From Comamonadaceae bacterium (GTDB lineage Bacteria > Pseudomonadota > Gammaproteobacteria > Burkholderiales > Burkholderiaceae_C), in assembly GCA_947450695.1 (NCBI GenBank), contig CANFWV010000031.1, forward strand, positions 1 to 39,701: a stretch of 39,701 bases of DNA, in the 5' to 3' direction. Positions 1 through 8,719 of the stretch are shown here, piece after piece (within the stretch, counting starts at the first letter, position 1; each line of letters begins with the position of its first letter). The notes under the pieces were generated by a model. It did not search any database, was not told the DNA's origin, and saw only the letters and a program-made list of their open reading frames with translations. The translations under genes were made by a program, and so were the position numbers.

Positions 1-16
1 CTCTTTCTTACTGCTT

Positions 17-997
17 ATGTCCAATCTCCACCCCATGCTCAACGTGGCCGTCAAGGCTGCGCGCGCCGCTGGCGCCATCATCAACCGCGCCGCGCTTGAT
101 GTTGAATCAGTCCGTGTCTCGGCCAAGCAGACCAACGACTTCGTCACCGAGATCGATCAGGCCGCTGAAGCCATCATCATTGAGACGCTGTTGGCTGCCT
201 ACCCCGGTCACGGCATCTTGGCGGAGGAAACGGGCAGCGAGCAAGGGGCCAAAGATTCAGAGTTCGTCTGGATCATTGACCCGCTGGACGGCACCACCAA
301 CTTCATTCACGGTTTTCCGGTTTACTGCGTGAGCATCGCGCTCAGCGTACGCGGCAAGATCGAACAAGCCGTCGTTTACGACCCGACCCGCAACGACCTG
401 TTTTGCGCCACCAAAGGCCGCGGCGCCTACATGAACGACCGCCGCATTCGGGTTGCCAAGCGCACACGCCTGCAAGAATGCCTTATCAGCACCGGCTTCC
501 CCTATCGCCCGGGCGACAAACTCAAACCATACTTGAGCATGCTCGGTGAAGTCATGACCCAGTGCGCTGGCGTGCGTCGCCCCGGCGCGGCGGCACTTGA
601 CTTGGCTTACACGGCCGCCGGCTTCAATGACGGCTTTTTCGAAAGCAACCTGCTGCCTTGGGACGTCGCTGCCGGCTCACTGCTGGTGACTGAAGCGGGC
701 GGCTTGGTGGGCAACTTCACCGGCGAAGCTGACTTTCTGGAACAAGGCGAATGCCTCGCCGGCAACCCACGCATCTATGCACAACTGGTCACCACCTTGG
801 GCAAGTACAGCAAATTTGCCGGCGCGGGTGACAAAGCCAACGTCCGTCAAGCCTTGCAAGATGAAACTGCCGAAGCCTCTGACGCCGCAGAACCTACGGA
901 CGCAGAAGTCCCTGCCGATAAGCCCAAAACCCTGCAAGGGCGTAAATCGCAAGCCAACAGCAAGGCCAACGACAGCCTGCCCGACGCACCGTTTTAA
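17..997 (+). CDS. suhB: Inositol-1-monophosphatase family protein SuhB
   Basis: A Mg2+-dependent phosphatase that hydrolyses inositol monophosphate and related sugar phosphates; in E. coli SuhB also binds the transcription antitermination complex. The metal-binding motif [12 protein letters not shown] lies at about residues 85-96 (D88, D91), with E70/E71 upstream as further metal ligands and the second family motif [15 protein letters not shown] from residue 215. The core ends near residue 268 and matches the usual length of about 265 residues. About 58 extra residues follow, first rich in Ala/Glu/Asp/Pro and then in Lys/Gln/Ser, probably a disordered tail. The ATG at 17 precedes a normal family N-terminus. 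The family call is firm; the exact substrate is not visible from sequence. Confidence 0.93.
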   Translation: MSNLHPMLNVAVKAARAAGAIINRAALDVESVRVSAKQTNDFVTEIDQAAEAIIIETLLAAYPGHGILAEETGSEQGAKDSEFVWIIDPLDGTTNFIHGFPVYCVSIALSVRGKIEQAVVYDPTRNDLFCATKGRGAYMNDRRIRVAKRTRLQECLISTGFPYRPGDKLKPYLSMLGEVMTQCAGVRRPGAAALDLAYTAAGFNDGFFESNLLPWDVAAGSLLVTEAGGLVGNFTGEADFLEQGECLAGNPRIYAQLVTTLGKYSKFAGAGDKANVRQALQDETAEASDAAEPTDAEVPADKPKTLQGRKSQANSKANDSLPDAPF

Positions 998-1016
998 ACG
1001 AAATAAGTCCATTTGC

Positions 1017-1037
1017 CCAGATGATGCGAACATCTGG
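1017..1037. terminator. Hairpin downstream of suhB, possible weak terminator
   Basis: A perfect 7-bp inverted repeat (CCAGATG / CATCTGG) with a 7-base loop sits 20 bases after the suhB stop. No run of T follows it, so it is not a canonical intrinsic terminator. It could be an mRNA 3' stabilising stem. Confidence 0.3.
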
Positions 1038-1051
1038 ATAGATCTGTTCAC

Positions 1052-1560
1052 TCACTTCTTTAGAGATGCAGAAGGAATCGCCAGTGCAAACATGATGCGT
1101 CGCTGTAGCAATGATCGTTTGAAATCTTCTTTGACCACTACTGGTAGTGCGGGATGATGACCTCATTGTCCTTCGACGTCACGATGTGGAACGCCCGCGG
1201 GTTGATTCGCCGCACCTCTCAGTCCGCGCCGTCAATCTCAATCCAGTCGCCACTTGGTAGGGGTTCTCGAGGACTGCTACCAAGCCTGCGGCAAGGCTAC
1301 TTCCGTAGTCCTTAAACACAAGCGCAAGCAGTACCCCAAAATAGAGACCAGATCGAACATGTTAATCAGGTGCAGCGACTCTAATTTGGTGATGTCATCA
1401 ATCATCGTGCGCGCCCGGCTTGGACTTTGAGCATGGGGGGCAAGCCCATCGCAATTGCCGTGAGTGGCGCCGGAATGCCGAAGTGCCGAAGTGCAGCAGC
1501 AGTCTGGGAATCACCATCAAGCCAGCGATGACAGAAATGATCATGACGTCGTAGGACATG
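1052..1560 (-). pseudogene. Decayed MscS-type mechanosensitive channel gene
   Basis: This stretch has no intact reading frame, but pieces in three frames join into an MscS-like sequence. The pieces include FKDYGSSLAAGLVAVLENPY, then GDWIEIDGAD, EVRRINPRAFHIVTSK and NEVIIPHYQ, which match the end of the pore helix and the beta domain of small mechanosensitive channels. Visible lesions are an 8-bp tandem duplication (CCGAAGTG at 1478-1485 and 1486-1493) that shifts the frame near the N-terminus, a further frame change near 1330, a one-base loss near 1250 just before GDW, and an in-frame TGA at 1219-1221. The ATG at 1560 still has a good ribosome site (AGGAG) upstream. The first 40 residues (LLLHFGIPAPLTAIAMGLP after removing the duplication) resemble the start of a cation/proton antiporter, so a composite remnant is possible. 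Confidence 0.75.
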
Positions 1561-1577
1561 TTTGTCTCCTGTTTTGT

Positions 1578-1997
1578 TTAGTCTGGGGCGTAGCGAAGCA
1601 TCTTGATCTCTGATTCCAGCCGCTCGATTTCCAGCTGCATGAATCTGCCGCAATCTATCTTCTGGGGCGCATCCCCAAGAGGAATGACCACACGCGCATA
1701 GATCGTGGCGTTGTCCTGCCTTTGTGCCGAAAATCCTGAAAACACATCATTCGCGGCGCCCTGTGTACCTGTGACTCCCAGATCGACATAGCCCTTGTTT
1801 GAATTCATGGACGTTCGGCAATGGGTCCCAGTTCCTGTCGTAATCGAGTCCTCACCCCCCACGCCCATCGGCGGCGGGGGCATGTAAACCCCGTTGGCGC
1901 TCATGGCCACGCAGGGCAATAGCAGTGAAATCACCACACACGCGAGGACGGACCGACTCTTGCATGTCGGGGAAGCGCAAGCAGATGCGTACTTCAC
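1578..1997 (-). CDS. Small secreted protein of unknown function, third gene of the pilin-like cluster
   Basis: I do not recognise this protein. From the chosen GTG at 1997 it has about 139 residues, starting with a likely Sec signal (SVLACVVISLLLPCVA) followed by the proline-rich MPPPPMG. The middle has YVDLGVTGTQ and IYARVVIPLG. The C-terminus, DCGRFMQLEIERLESEIKML, is a short amphipathic helix of a kind seen at the end of small secreted proteins. The open frame continues upstream to 2129, but that part lies inside the preceding gene and does not look like a signal peptide. The start is therefore uncertain (GTG at 1997, or GTGs at 1937/1934). It overlaps the 3' end of the chaperone-like gene and is probably co-transcribed with it. 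Confidence 0.45.
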   Translation of the reverse strand: MKYASACASPTCKSRSVLACVVISLLLPCVAMSANGVYMPPPPMGVGGEDSITTGTGTHCRTSMNSNKGYVDLGVTGTQGAANDVFSGFSAQRQDNATIYARVVIPLGDAPQKIDCGRFMQLEIERLESEIKMLRYAPD

Positions 1998-2310
1998 GCT
2001 TTTCAGTTTTGACAGGCATGAGGACCAGCAATTTCTTTTGGCTCTTGGCGCCCAGTCGTCCGCGCCGTCCTGTGAATTTGACATCGGGTTGCGGCACACC
2101 TGTGCTGCGGTCTTCAGCGCTGAGTTCATAGTTCATCTCCTTGAGATAGGGGTTCATGATGGTGATGTTGAACACCTTATTGTCCGACCCGGTCACCCCA
2201 GTTTTTTGCATGGGTGTGAGCCCTTGCGAAAAGGCACCGGTGTTGAAAATACCGAGCATCAGGAGCCCGCCGAAAGCCCCTGCGATGCACTGTCCAATCG
2301 ATCGCTCCAT
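1852..2310 (-). CDS. Secreted protein resembling a periplasmic pilus chaperone
   Basis: The ATG at 2310 lies only 4 bases after the stop of the upstream pilin-like gene and gives 152 residues with a signal peptide (GGLLMLGIFNTGAFSQ). The mature part reads FNITIMNPYLKEMNYEL, then QKKLLVLMPV and REVRICLRF. Such alternating strands with a central basic stretch recall the immunoglobulin-like fold of PapD-type chaperones. The resemblance is weak and no usher gene is present. A longer reading from 2361 would overlap the preceding gene. The last about 20 residues (rich in Arg, Gly and His) overlap the next gene in another frame and may be non-structural. Function is inferred only from style and position. 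Confidence 0.5.
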   Translation of the reverse strand: MERSIGQCIAGAFGGLLMLGIFNTGAFSQGLTPMQKTGVTGSDNKVFNITIMNPYLKEMNYELSAEDRSTGVPQPDVKFTGRRGRLGAKSQKKLLVLMPVKTEKREVRICLRFPDMQESVRPRVCGDFTAIALRGHERQRGLHAPAADGRGG

Positions 2311-2314
2311 GGCA

Positions 2315-2830
2315 TCAATTCGCGGGAGCGCAGGTGACCTCGCTCGAAACTTTGTACGCACCCATCGGAAAAGCGTTGGTGGCGTCGTCTAACTGCGCAT
2401 GAACTTCAAACAGAGTGTCCCCCGGCTCGATCGTGGCTTGATGCGCGGTGACCATCCAGGTACTGGAGTGCCCTTTGTTCGATTGCTGCTTGCTGCTCAC
2501 AATCGGGCTGCCTGTGTAACTTGGAGCCCACAAGGTCAAGGCCGGGCTTCCAAAGGTCACCACGTTGGAGCCAGTGCTCATCACCGCCACACTGGCCGGC
2601 TGCCCTGCGGTTTGCTCTGAGCTCATCGCTTGGCCGCTGATTGAAACCCCCAACAGGCCGTTACTGTTCAGCGTGACCACGCATGTATTGGCCACAACCC
2701 CCGTCCACTCAACGGTCGCAGCCTCAGAGGGGTCCGGCGTTATCACCAATGAGAGCATCAGCGTGAACCCTAAAAGTAGCTTCGCCTGCAATGTGATCCC
2801 ATGGGGAACAGATGGCTCAAAGTAAAACAT
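2315..2830 (-). CDS. Pilin-like secreted protein
   Basis: A 171-residue protein with a long signal region (LLLGFTLMLSLVITPDPSEA) followed by a beta-rich, Ser/Thr/Val-rich mature domain. The N-terminal VEWTGVVANTCVVTL and C-terminal MGAYKVSSEVTC place one Cys near each end, as in fimbrial subunits and spore-coat-U-type proteins, where they can form a disulfide. It is the first gene of a three-gene set that faces the TetR-family gene across a 102-base AT-rich gap. There is no usher in the window, so assembly by a chaperone-usher route is only a suggestion. The gene call is good; the function is uncertain. Confidence 0.6.
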   Translation of the reverse strand: MFYFEPSVPHGITLQAKLLLGFTLMLSLVITPDPSEAATVEWTGVVANTCVVTLNSNGLLGVSISGQAMSSEQTAGQPASVAVMSTGSNVVTFGSPALTLWAPSYTGSPIVSSKQQSNKGHSSTWMVTAHQATIEPGDTLFEVHAQLDDATNAFPMGAYKVSSEVTCAPAN

Positions 2831-2843
2831 ATAAACATCTTTC

Positions 2844-2880
2844 GTTAATATTTATTTACACACTGTATATCAATATTAAC
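2844..2880. promoter_or_regulatory. Perfect 9-bp inverted repeat in divergent promoter, candidate TetR operator
   Basis: GTTAATATT (2844-2852) and AATATTAAC (2872-2880) are exact inverted copies separated by 19 bases. They lie in the AT-rich gap between the pilin-like gene and the TetR-family gene. This is the expected place for an operator of the divergent regulator, and the sequence could also contain promoter elements for the leftward genes. Confidence 0.5.
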
Positions 2881-2915
2881 TTCACGTATCCGATCAGACC
2901 GAAAATCACTATCTA

Positions 2916-2942
2916 AATTTATCGTCAAATTCATGATAAATT
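2916..2942. promoter_or_regulatory. Perfect 8-bp inverted repeat over the TetR-family start
   Basis: AATTTATC (2916-2923) and GATAAATT (2935-2942) are exact inverted copies with an 11-base spacer. The right arm covers the first possible ATG (2933) of the TetR-family gene. That fits autoregulation, or a true translation start further down (ATG at 2957 or 2969). Confidence 0.4.
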
Positions 2943-3580
2943 ACGTGGTATTCCCTATGGACTTGATCATGAAACTCACTGATGAATTGCTAATTGCTGC
3001 GGAAAAGGTGCTGATTTCGAAAGGTTTCGAGGCCGCAACTGTTGAAGAAATTTGTGTTCTGGCGAATAGCTCGCGGCCCACTTTTTACAAGCGATACAAG
3101 GACAAAAACGCCCTCTTCACGACCTACGTGAACACGAAGTCAAAAATGCTGTCCGAGAGCTTGGAGCAAATGGCCGGCGACATCACCGACCGGGACTCGT
3201 TCATCGAAGTCTCAAAACAGTACCTGTCCTACATGTACAGGGAAGATGTTCTGACATTTCACTCACTCGTTGCGGGTGAGGCACGCCATAACAGTGACAT
3301 CCGTCAATTCTTTAGAGATCACTTGGTCGCCAAGCATGGGCAGGTTCGTCAAAGGGTGGTCACACAGTTGATCATCTCTGGCCTGATCGAGCCGACCCGC
3401 AATATCCCCAAGCTTGCCAAATTGCTCGGCTCATTGATCACCGCAGACTCTTACTACTTAACGGTCGCGGGAGGGCAGGAACCCATGACAGGGGCGGTTC
3501 TCGACGAATTTGTGCAAGAACGGTGCGACCTGTTTCTAAGCGTGGCCAATGGCTTCATGAAGAACGCAGTCGCTCCCTGA
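2933..3580 (+). CDS. TetR/AcrR-family transcriptional regulator
   Basis: A 215-residue protein with the N-terminal helix-turn-helix of the TetR family: GFEAATVEEICVLANSSRPT followed by FYKRYKDKNALF, at about residues 32-63. The C-terminal ligand or dimer domain is helical and includes SFIEVSKQYLSYMYREDVLT. TetR proteins usually repress adjacent genes until a small ligand binds. The divergent secreted-protein genes and the two inverted repeats between them are the obvious targets. The first ATG (2933) has no clear ribosome site and sits inside a palindrome; ATG 2957 or 2969 would still leave the whole domain intact. The ligand cannot be guessed. Confidence 0.88.
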   Translation: MINYVVFPMDLIMKLTDELLIAAEKVLISKGFEAATVEEICVLANSSRPTFYKRYKDKNALFTTYVNTKSKMLSESLEQMAGDITDRDSFIEVSKQYLSYMYREDVLTFHSLVAGEARHNSDIRQFFRDHLVAKHGQVRQRVVTQLIISGLIEPTRNIPKLAKLLGSLITADSYYLTVAGGQEPMTGAVLDEFVQERCDLFLSVANGFMKNAVAP

Positions 3581-3784
3581 GCCTTCAGTGCCCATTCATC
3601 ACCAATCACTTGGGCGTCGAAAGAAGTTTTTTGATTGCGCTTAGCTCGCCAAGAAACGACGCAACTGACCTGGGTCTCTACTGAAGAGGTGGTATCGTTT
3701 GAGGATTGATTGGCGGACTCCCAAAACCATGACGGATGATGAGGGGAAAGCAAAGCACCAGCGAGCAATTTTTAGGCTAAGACG

Positions 3785-6424
3785 TTGATTCATAAGGAAA
3801 AAATTAATTCAGACAGCTCGGGCAAAGGGGCGTCCGGGCACACACCCATGATGGCCCAGTACCATGTGCTGAAAGCCGATTATCCGGACACTTTGTTGTT
3901 CTACCGGATGGGCGACTTTTATGAGTTGTTTCATGCGGATGCCGAAAAAGCCGCCCGCCTGCTGGACATCACGCTGACCTCCCGCGGGCAGTCTGCGGGT
4001 GAGCCGATTCGCATGTGTGGCGTGCCTTTTCATTCTGTTGAAGGCTACTTGGCCAAGCTGATCAAGTTGGGCGAGTCAGCGGCTATTTGCGAGCAAATGG
4101 GAGAGCCCACGGGCAAGGGCCCAGTCGAGCGCAAAGTGGTGCGCGTGGTCACGCCCGGCACGCTGACCGACAGTGCACTGCTGAGCGACAAAACAGAATC
4201 TATCTTGCTGGCCTTGCACCAAGGCAGCCGCAACACCTGCGGCTTAGCTTGGCTCAGCGTGACACAGGGAGAGATTCATCTGGCCCATTGCGCCAGCGAT
4301 GAAGTCGAAGCCTGGGCGGCACGCATTGGCCCGAGTGAGCTGGTCTACAACGTGGACGTCACGCCAGCCTTTGAAGCCCGCCTGACGGCGCTCCGTCAAG
4401 CCGGTCATGCCTCGACGTTGACGGCCCGACCGGCTTGGCAGTTTGATGCGTCCTTGGGTGTGCGACGCCTGCTGGCGCAGCTGCAAGTGGCATCGCTCGC
4501 CTCTTTCAGTGCGGAAGGACTCAACGAAGCACATGCAGCTGCCTCTGCATTGCTGGGGTATGCCGAACACACCCAAGGCCGCGCGCTCAGCCATGTGCAA
4601 AGCCTGCAGGTTGTTCGTTCGGGCGAGATGATCGAGTTGCCGCAAACCACTCGCCGCAACCTAGAGCTGACGCAGACGCTGCGTGGCGAAGACTCGCCGA
4701 CGCTCTTTTCCTTGCTCGACACCTGCACCACCGGCATGGGCAGCCGCCTGCTGAAAAACTGGCTGTTGTCGCCTCGGCGTGACCGCGCTCAAGCGGCTGC
4801 GCGCCTAGACGCCATCACCCTGCTACGCAGCGGCTTGCAACAAACGTTGCGAGCGCGCCTGAAAGGCAGCACCGACGTCGAACGCATCACCGCACGCATT
4901 GCACTGCGCCAAGTGCGCCCGCGCGAGCTGATTGCACTGCGCGACACGCTGCAAAAAGCCCAGCAGTTGAGCCCGACCCAAAACACGTCAACCGAATTAC
5001 CGGATCTGCTGCAACGTATTTTCGAAGACCTGCAAGCCCCGCCCGCCTGTGCTGCGCTGCTGAGCCGCTACGTGATGGACGAACCCGCCGCGTTGATCCG
5101 CGACGGCGGCGTCATCAACCACGGCTGCGATGCCGACCTGGACGAGTTGCGCGACATTCAGACCAACTGCGACGCTTTTTTGCTCGATCTCGAAGTCCGC
5201 GAAAAAGCGCGCACCGGCATCACCAATTTGCGGGTGCAGTTCAACCGCGTGCACGGGTTTTACATCGAGGTCTCGCAAGGCCAAGCTTCCAAAGTACCCG
5301 ACGATTACCGGCGCCGCCAGACCCTGAAAAATGCCGAGCGTTTCATCACACCCGAACTCAAAGCGTTTGAAGACAAGGCCTTGTCAGCGCAAGAACGGGC
5401 CTTGGCCCGCGAGAAATTTTTGTATGAAGAATTGCTCGATCAACTGCAAGACTTTGTGCCTGCGTTGAGTAGGCTGGCCCGTGCCATTGCATCGCTTGAC
5501 GCCTTGTGTGCGCTGGCCGAACGCTCGCTCACCCTGAACTGGGCACAGCCGGTGTTTGCCAAAGAACCGTGCATTGACATCGTCGGCGGCCGCCATCCGG
5601 TCGTCGAGGCGCGTTTGGCTGAAACCGGGGGCGGCACCTTCATTGCCAACGACTCTGCGCTGAGCCACAAGAGCCGGATGCAGGTCATCACCGGCCCCAA
5701 CATGGGCGGCAAATCTACCTACATGAGGCAAGTCGCGCTGATTGTGCTGCTCGCTTGCGTGGGCTCCTACGTGCCCGCAACGGCCTGTCGACTCGGGCCG
5801 ATCGACGCAATCCACACACGTATTGGCGCGGCCGATGACGTCGCCAACGCGCAGTCCACCTTCATGCTGGAGATGACAGAGGCCGCGCAAATTCTGCACG
5901 CCGCCACACCTCATTCGCTGGTGCTGATGGACGAGATCGGGCGCGGCACCTCTACCTTTGACGGCTTGGCGCTGGCCAGCGGCATTGCGGCTTACTTGCA
6001 CAACAAGTCGCAGGCATTCACCTTGTTTGCCACGCATTATTTCGAGCTGACCGAGTTCCCTGCCAAGCACCATGGCGCGATGAACGTCCACGTGAGCGCG
6101 GTCGAATCGGGCTCGAACATCGTCTTCATGCACCACATCGAACCCGGCCCGGCCAGCCGCAGCTACGGTATTGCAGTGGCCAAACTGGCCGGTGTGCCTG
6201 CAGCGGTAGTGAGTCGTGCACGCTTGGCGCTGGGCGCGCTGGAGATGCAACAAACAGAAGCTCGCGCGCAGGTTGACCTTTTTGCGCCACCGCCAGACCT
6301 GCCTGCGGCTGAACTCAGCCTGCTTGAAAAAGCAATGGACAATATCAATCCCGACGCGCTCACCCCGCGAGAAGCGCTAGACGCGCTGTACCAACTCAAA
6401 AAATTACTCGCCTCCCCAACCTGA
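3785..6424 (+). CDS. mutS: DNA mismatch repair protein MutS
   Basis: MutS recognises base mismatches and small loops and recruits MutL using ATP. The mismatch-reading motif is present in GDFYELF (Phe-x-Glu). The core, lever and clamp regions follow, then the ATPase with Walker [15 protein letters not shown] (about residue 634 on) and Walker [17 protein letters not shown] (about residue 709 on). The C-terminal helix-turn-helix region ends normally. Length is 879 from a TTG at 3785, against about 855 typical. The reading before HTPMMAQY is plausible because E. coli MutS also has a short lead before HTPMM. The start remains uncertain between TTG 3785 and ATG 3848 or 3851, none with a strong ribosome site. 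Confidence 0.97.
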   Translation: MIHKEKINSDSSGKGASGHTPMMAQYHVLKADYPDTLLFYRMGDFYELFHADAEKAARLLDITLTSRGQSAGEPIRMCGVPFHSVEGYLAKLIKLGESAAICEQMGEPTGKGPVERKVVRVVTPGTLTDSALLSDKTESILLALHQGSRNTCGLAWLSVTQGEIHLAHCASDEVEAWAARIGPSELVYNVDVTPAFEARLTALRQAGHASTLTARPAWQFDASLGVRRLLAQLQVASLASFSAEGLNEAHAAASALLGYAEHTQGRALSHVQSLQVVRSGEMIELPQTTRRNLELTQTLRGEDSPTLFSLLDTCTTGMGSRLLKNWLLSPRRDRAQAAARLDAITLLRSGLQQTLRARLKGSTDVERITARIALRQVRPRELIALRDTLQKAQQLSPTQNTSTELPDLLQRIFEDLQAPPACAALLSRYVMDEPAALIRDGGVINHGCDADLDELRDIQTNCDAFLLDLEVREKARTGITNLRVQFNRVHGFYIEVSQGQASKVPDDYRRRQTLKNAERFITPELKAFEDKALSAQERALAREKFLYEELLDQLQDFVPALSRLARAIASLDALCALAERSLTLNWAQPVFAKEPCIDIVGGRHPVVEARLAETGGGTFIANDSALSHKSRMQVITGPNMGGKSTYMRQVALIVLLACVGSYVPATACRLGPIDAIHTRIGAADDVANAQSTFMLEMTEAAQILHAATPHSLVLMDEIGRGTSTFDGLALASGIAAYLHNKSQAFTLFATHYFELTEFPAKHHGAMNVHVSAVESGSNIVFMHHIEPGPASRSYGIAVAKLAGVPAAVVSRARLALGALEMQQTEARAQVDLFAPPPDLPAAELSLLEKAMDNINPDALTPREALDALYQLKKLLASPT

Positions 6425-6439
6425 ATCCTCCTTGTTCTC

Positions 6440-7267
6440 ATGACTTATTGCGTCGCTATCAAACTTAACGCCGGCTTGGTTTTCCTGTCAGACTCCCGCA
6501 CCAACGCGGGCTTGGACCACATCAGCACTTTTAGAAAAATGATTGTTTACGAGCGCCCCGGCGACCGTTTCATGGTCTTGCTGTCGGCGGGTAATTTGTC
6601 AGTCTCGCAATCCATTCGCGAGATCTTGCAAATCGAAAAACTACAAGATCCAGACGGCGGTGAGCCCATCACTATCTGGAACGCCAAAAGCATGTTTGAC
6701 GCGGCCCGCGTGCTAGGTTCGGCAGTGCGCCGGGTCTATGAGCGCGACGCAGCCTCTCTCAAACAGGCCGATGTGGACTTCAACGTATCGATGCTCTTTG
6801 GTGGTCAGATCAAAGGCGAAGGTATGCGTCTGTTTCAGATGTACTCCGCCGGCAACTTCATTGAAGCGACCAGTGAAACACCGTACTTTCAGGTCGGCGA
6901 ATCGAAGTACGGCAAGCCCGTACTAGACCGCGTCATCACGCCAGAAACGCCGCTGAAAGAAGCCGCCAAATGCGCACTGGTCTCGATGGATTCAACCATC
7001 AAGTCCAACCTCTCGGTCGGCTTCCCGCTCGACCTAGCGGTGTATGAAGTCGACAAGCTAGAAAGCGACAAGCTGGTCTGCATTGATCAGAGCAATCCGT
7101 ACTACCAGATGATGCACAACAGCTGGGGCACCAAACTGCGAGAGGTGTTTGACAGCATTGCAGACCCAGTGTGGGACGACGCTCGCAGCGACACGCCGCT
7201 AAAGATGCCGGCAGATCGGCATGACGTGCTAAAAAAAATCCGCACCCCTGAAGAAAAGCTGATCTAG
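6440..7267 (+). CDS. Anbu-type proteasome-like peptidase
   Basis: This matches the Anbu family (ancestral beta subunit), bacterial homologues of HslV and proteasome beta subunits that use an N-terminal Thr nucleophile after Met removal. The start MTYCVAI gives Thr as residue 1 of the mature protein. The downstream DSRTNAGLDHISTFRK supplies the conserved Asp17 and a Lys near position 32-33, the rest of the catalytic set in this fold. Length (275) is larger than HslV (about 175) and typical for Anbu. In many bacteria Anbu clusters with a transglutaminase-like gene, an alpha-E gene and an ATP-grasp gene; none is present here. It follows mutS by 15 bases and converges on uppP with 2 bases between stops. 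Confidence 0.88.
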   Translation: MTYCVAIKLNAGLVFLSDSRTNAGLDHISTFRKMIVYERPGDRFMVLLSAGNLSVSQSIREILQIEKLQDPDGGEPITIWNAKSMFDAARVLGSAVRRVYERDAASLKQADVDFNVSMLFGGQIKGEGMRLFQMYSAGNFIEATSETPYFQVGESKYGKPVLDRVITPETPLKEAAKCALVSMDSTIKSNLSVGFPLDLAVYEVDKLESDKLVCIDQSNPYYQMMHNSWGTKLREVFDSIADPVWDDARSDTPLKMPADRHDVLKKIRTPEEKLI

Positions 7268-7269
7268 GC

Positions 7270-8103
7270 TCAGTCGACCCAGTTGACCCAGCCCATATGC
7301 GCGGTCAGCAAGACCAGCAAGCCAAAGACGATGCGGTACCAAGCAAACAGCACGAAGCTGTGCGTGGCAATGTAGCGCAGCAGCCAGCGGATACAGACCC
7401 AGGCGCTTAAAAACGAAAACAGCAGACCGACGCCAAACATCGGCATATCGGCCAGCGACAACAGCGCCCGCTCTTTGTACAGGCTGTACACGCCCGCGCC
7501 CATCAGCGTGGGAATGGCTAAATAGAAGGAAAAGTCCGTCGCCGCCTTGCGTGACAGGCCGAGCAACATGCCACCAATGATGGTGGCACCGCTGCGACTG
7601 GTGCCCGGAATCATGGCAAAGCACTGCACGACACCGACCTTCAGCGCGTCCATCAGCGTCATGGTGTCGGCATCTTCAACGCGTGCAGATGAAGGGTTAT
7701 TTTTGTGGCGATTTTCGGCCCACAAAATGATAAATCCGCCGACGATAAATGCGGATGCGACCACCACCGGGTTGAACAAATGGGCCTTGATGGTCTTGCC
7801 AAACAGCAGGCCCAAAATGACGGCCGGCATAAACGCCACCAAGACATTCAAGGCCAAGCGTTGCGCCTGTTTTTCTGCTGGCAAGCCAACCACGGTGTCA
7901 CGGATTTTTTGCCAATAAACCAGAATGACCGCAAAAATAGCACCCGTCTGAATGGCGATGTCAAAGACCTTGGCTTTGGCATCATTCATCTCAAGCAGTG
8001 ATCCCGCCAAGATCAAATGGCCTGTAGATGAGATAGGCAAGAACTCGGTCAGTCCTTCAACGATGCCCATCACGGCGGCTTTGATCAGCAGTGCAATATC
8101 CAA
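7270..8103 (-). CDS. uppP: Undecaprenyl-diphosphatase UppP (BacA)
   Basis: An integral membrane phosphatase that recycles undecaprenyl diphosphate to the monophosphate carrier used for peptidoglycan, O-antigen and other glycans; overexpression gives bacitracin resistance. The family motifs are clear: [17 protein letters not shown] near the N-terminus and [20 protein letters not shown] in the middle. At 277 residues it has about eight predicted membrane segments and normal length. It is convergent with the Anbu gene and appears to be a single-gene unit. Confidence 0.96.
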   Translation of the reverse strand: MDIALLIKAAVMGIVEGLTEFLPISSTGHLILAGSLLEMNDAKAKVFDIAIQTGAIFAVILVYWQKIRDTVVGLPAEKQAQRLALNVLVAFMPAVILGLLFGKTIKAHLFNPVVVASAFIVGGFIILWAENRHKNNPSSARVEDADTMTLMDALKVGVVQCFAMIPGTSRSGATIIGGMLLGLSRKAATDFSFYLAIPTLMGAGVYSLYKERALLSLADMPMFGVGLLFSFLSAWVCIRWLLRYIATHSFVLFAWYRIVFGLLVLLTAHMGWVNWVD

Positions 8104-8188
8104 CTCACATTCCCCAAAAGTTGGCCTGATTATGCTTGAGGCTTTTGGGCAAAGGTCTCCTACTCCTACTCACATTTGCAGAACAGAA

Positions 8189-8596
8189 TCAACGTCCGTG
8201 GCCTTGTCTCGATGGGCCGCGACCTTGAAAACGGTGGTTTGGCCGGCCATGCCTTGGGCCCATGCCATAGCCGCGACCTTGCGGCGCCCAGCCAGACCGA
8301 TAAATCGGCGCTGGCTGCACATAGATCGGAACTTGCTGCGAATAAAGGGCACCCGGTTGTATGTAGACGGGTGCAACCTGTCCGTAATACGGTTGAGGCT
8401 GTACAAAAATAGGCAATGGCCGCGCGTTAGTCATGCCGATCGTGACACCAGGCGAGCCCACGCCAACCGACCATTGCACGTTGTCTGCCCGAGCGCTGGC
8501 CGCAAAGCCGAAGACGCCTATCAACAAAGCGGTCGCAGACACGACCTTGACCATGTGGTGCGATGGGAAGCTGATGGTTTGCATGAAAGTTTTCAT
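8189..8596 (-). CDS. Small exported Pro/Tyr/Gln-rich protein
   Basis: A 135-residue protein with a twin ATG-like start MKTFMQTISF and a signal peptide ending VFGFAASARA, so it is probably periplasmic or secreted. The mature part begins with a short ordered stretch (NVQWSVGVGSPGVTIGM). It continues as a low-complexity chain with repeats of the form PVYIQP/PIYVQPAPIY, and ends in a Gly/Arg/His-rich basic tail. Such proteins are common in Burkholderiales and have no assigned function. The start at 8596 is supported by AAGGAGA seven bases upstream; an open frame extends to 9034 but that part lies antisense to glnS. Confidence 0.75.
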   Translation of the reverse strand: MKTFMQTISFPSHHMVKVVSATALLIGVFGFAASARADNVQWSVGVGSPGVTIGMTNARPLPIFVQPQPYYGQVAPVYIQPGALYSQQVPIYVQPAPIYRSGWAPQGRGYGMGPRHGRPNHRFQGRGPSRQGHGR

Positions 8597-8642
8597 TTGG
8601 TATCTCCTTGTATGAGCACGAAGTACCCATGCATCCATTAAA

Positions 8643-8655
8643 GGCGCTAAGCGCC
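8643..8655. repeat. 13-bp palindrome GGCGCTAAGCGCC in intergenic gap
   Basis: GGCGCT-A-AGCGCC is a perfect palindrome around one central base, in the gap between the exported small protein gene and glnS. Its core GCGCTTAGC also appears in other gaps of this window (3637, 22967 and 24830), so it may be a dispersed intergenic motif. Confidence 0.35.
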
Positions 8656-8719
8656 AACCCACTACAAGCTCTGGCGTGAAGTGCGTTGCGAAACGTAAGC
8701 GCAAGGTGCGCCGTCTAAA

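Noticed and set aside
5384..6253. A 289-codon open frame antisense to mutS
   Set aside because: It is a shadow of the GC-rich codon pattern of mutS; the translation is rich in Arg, His, Gln and Val without any recognisable fold or ribosome site.
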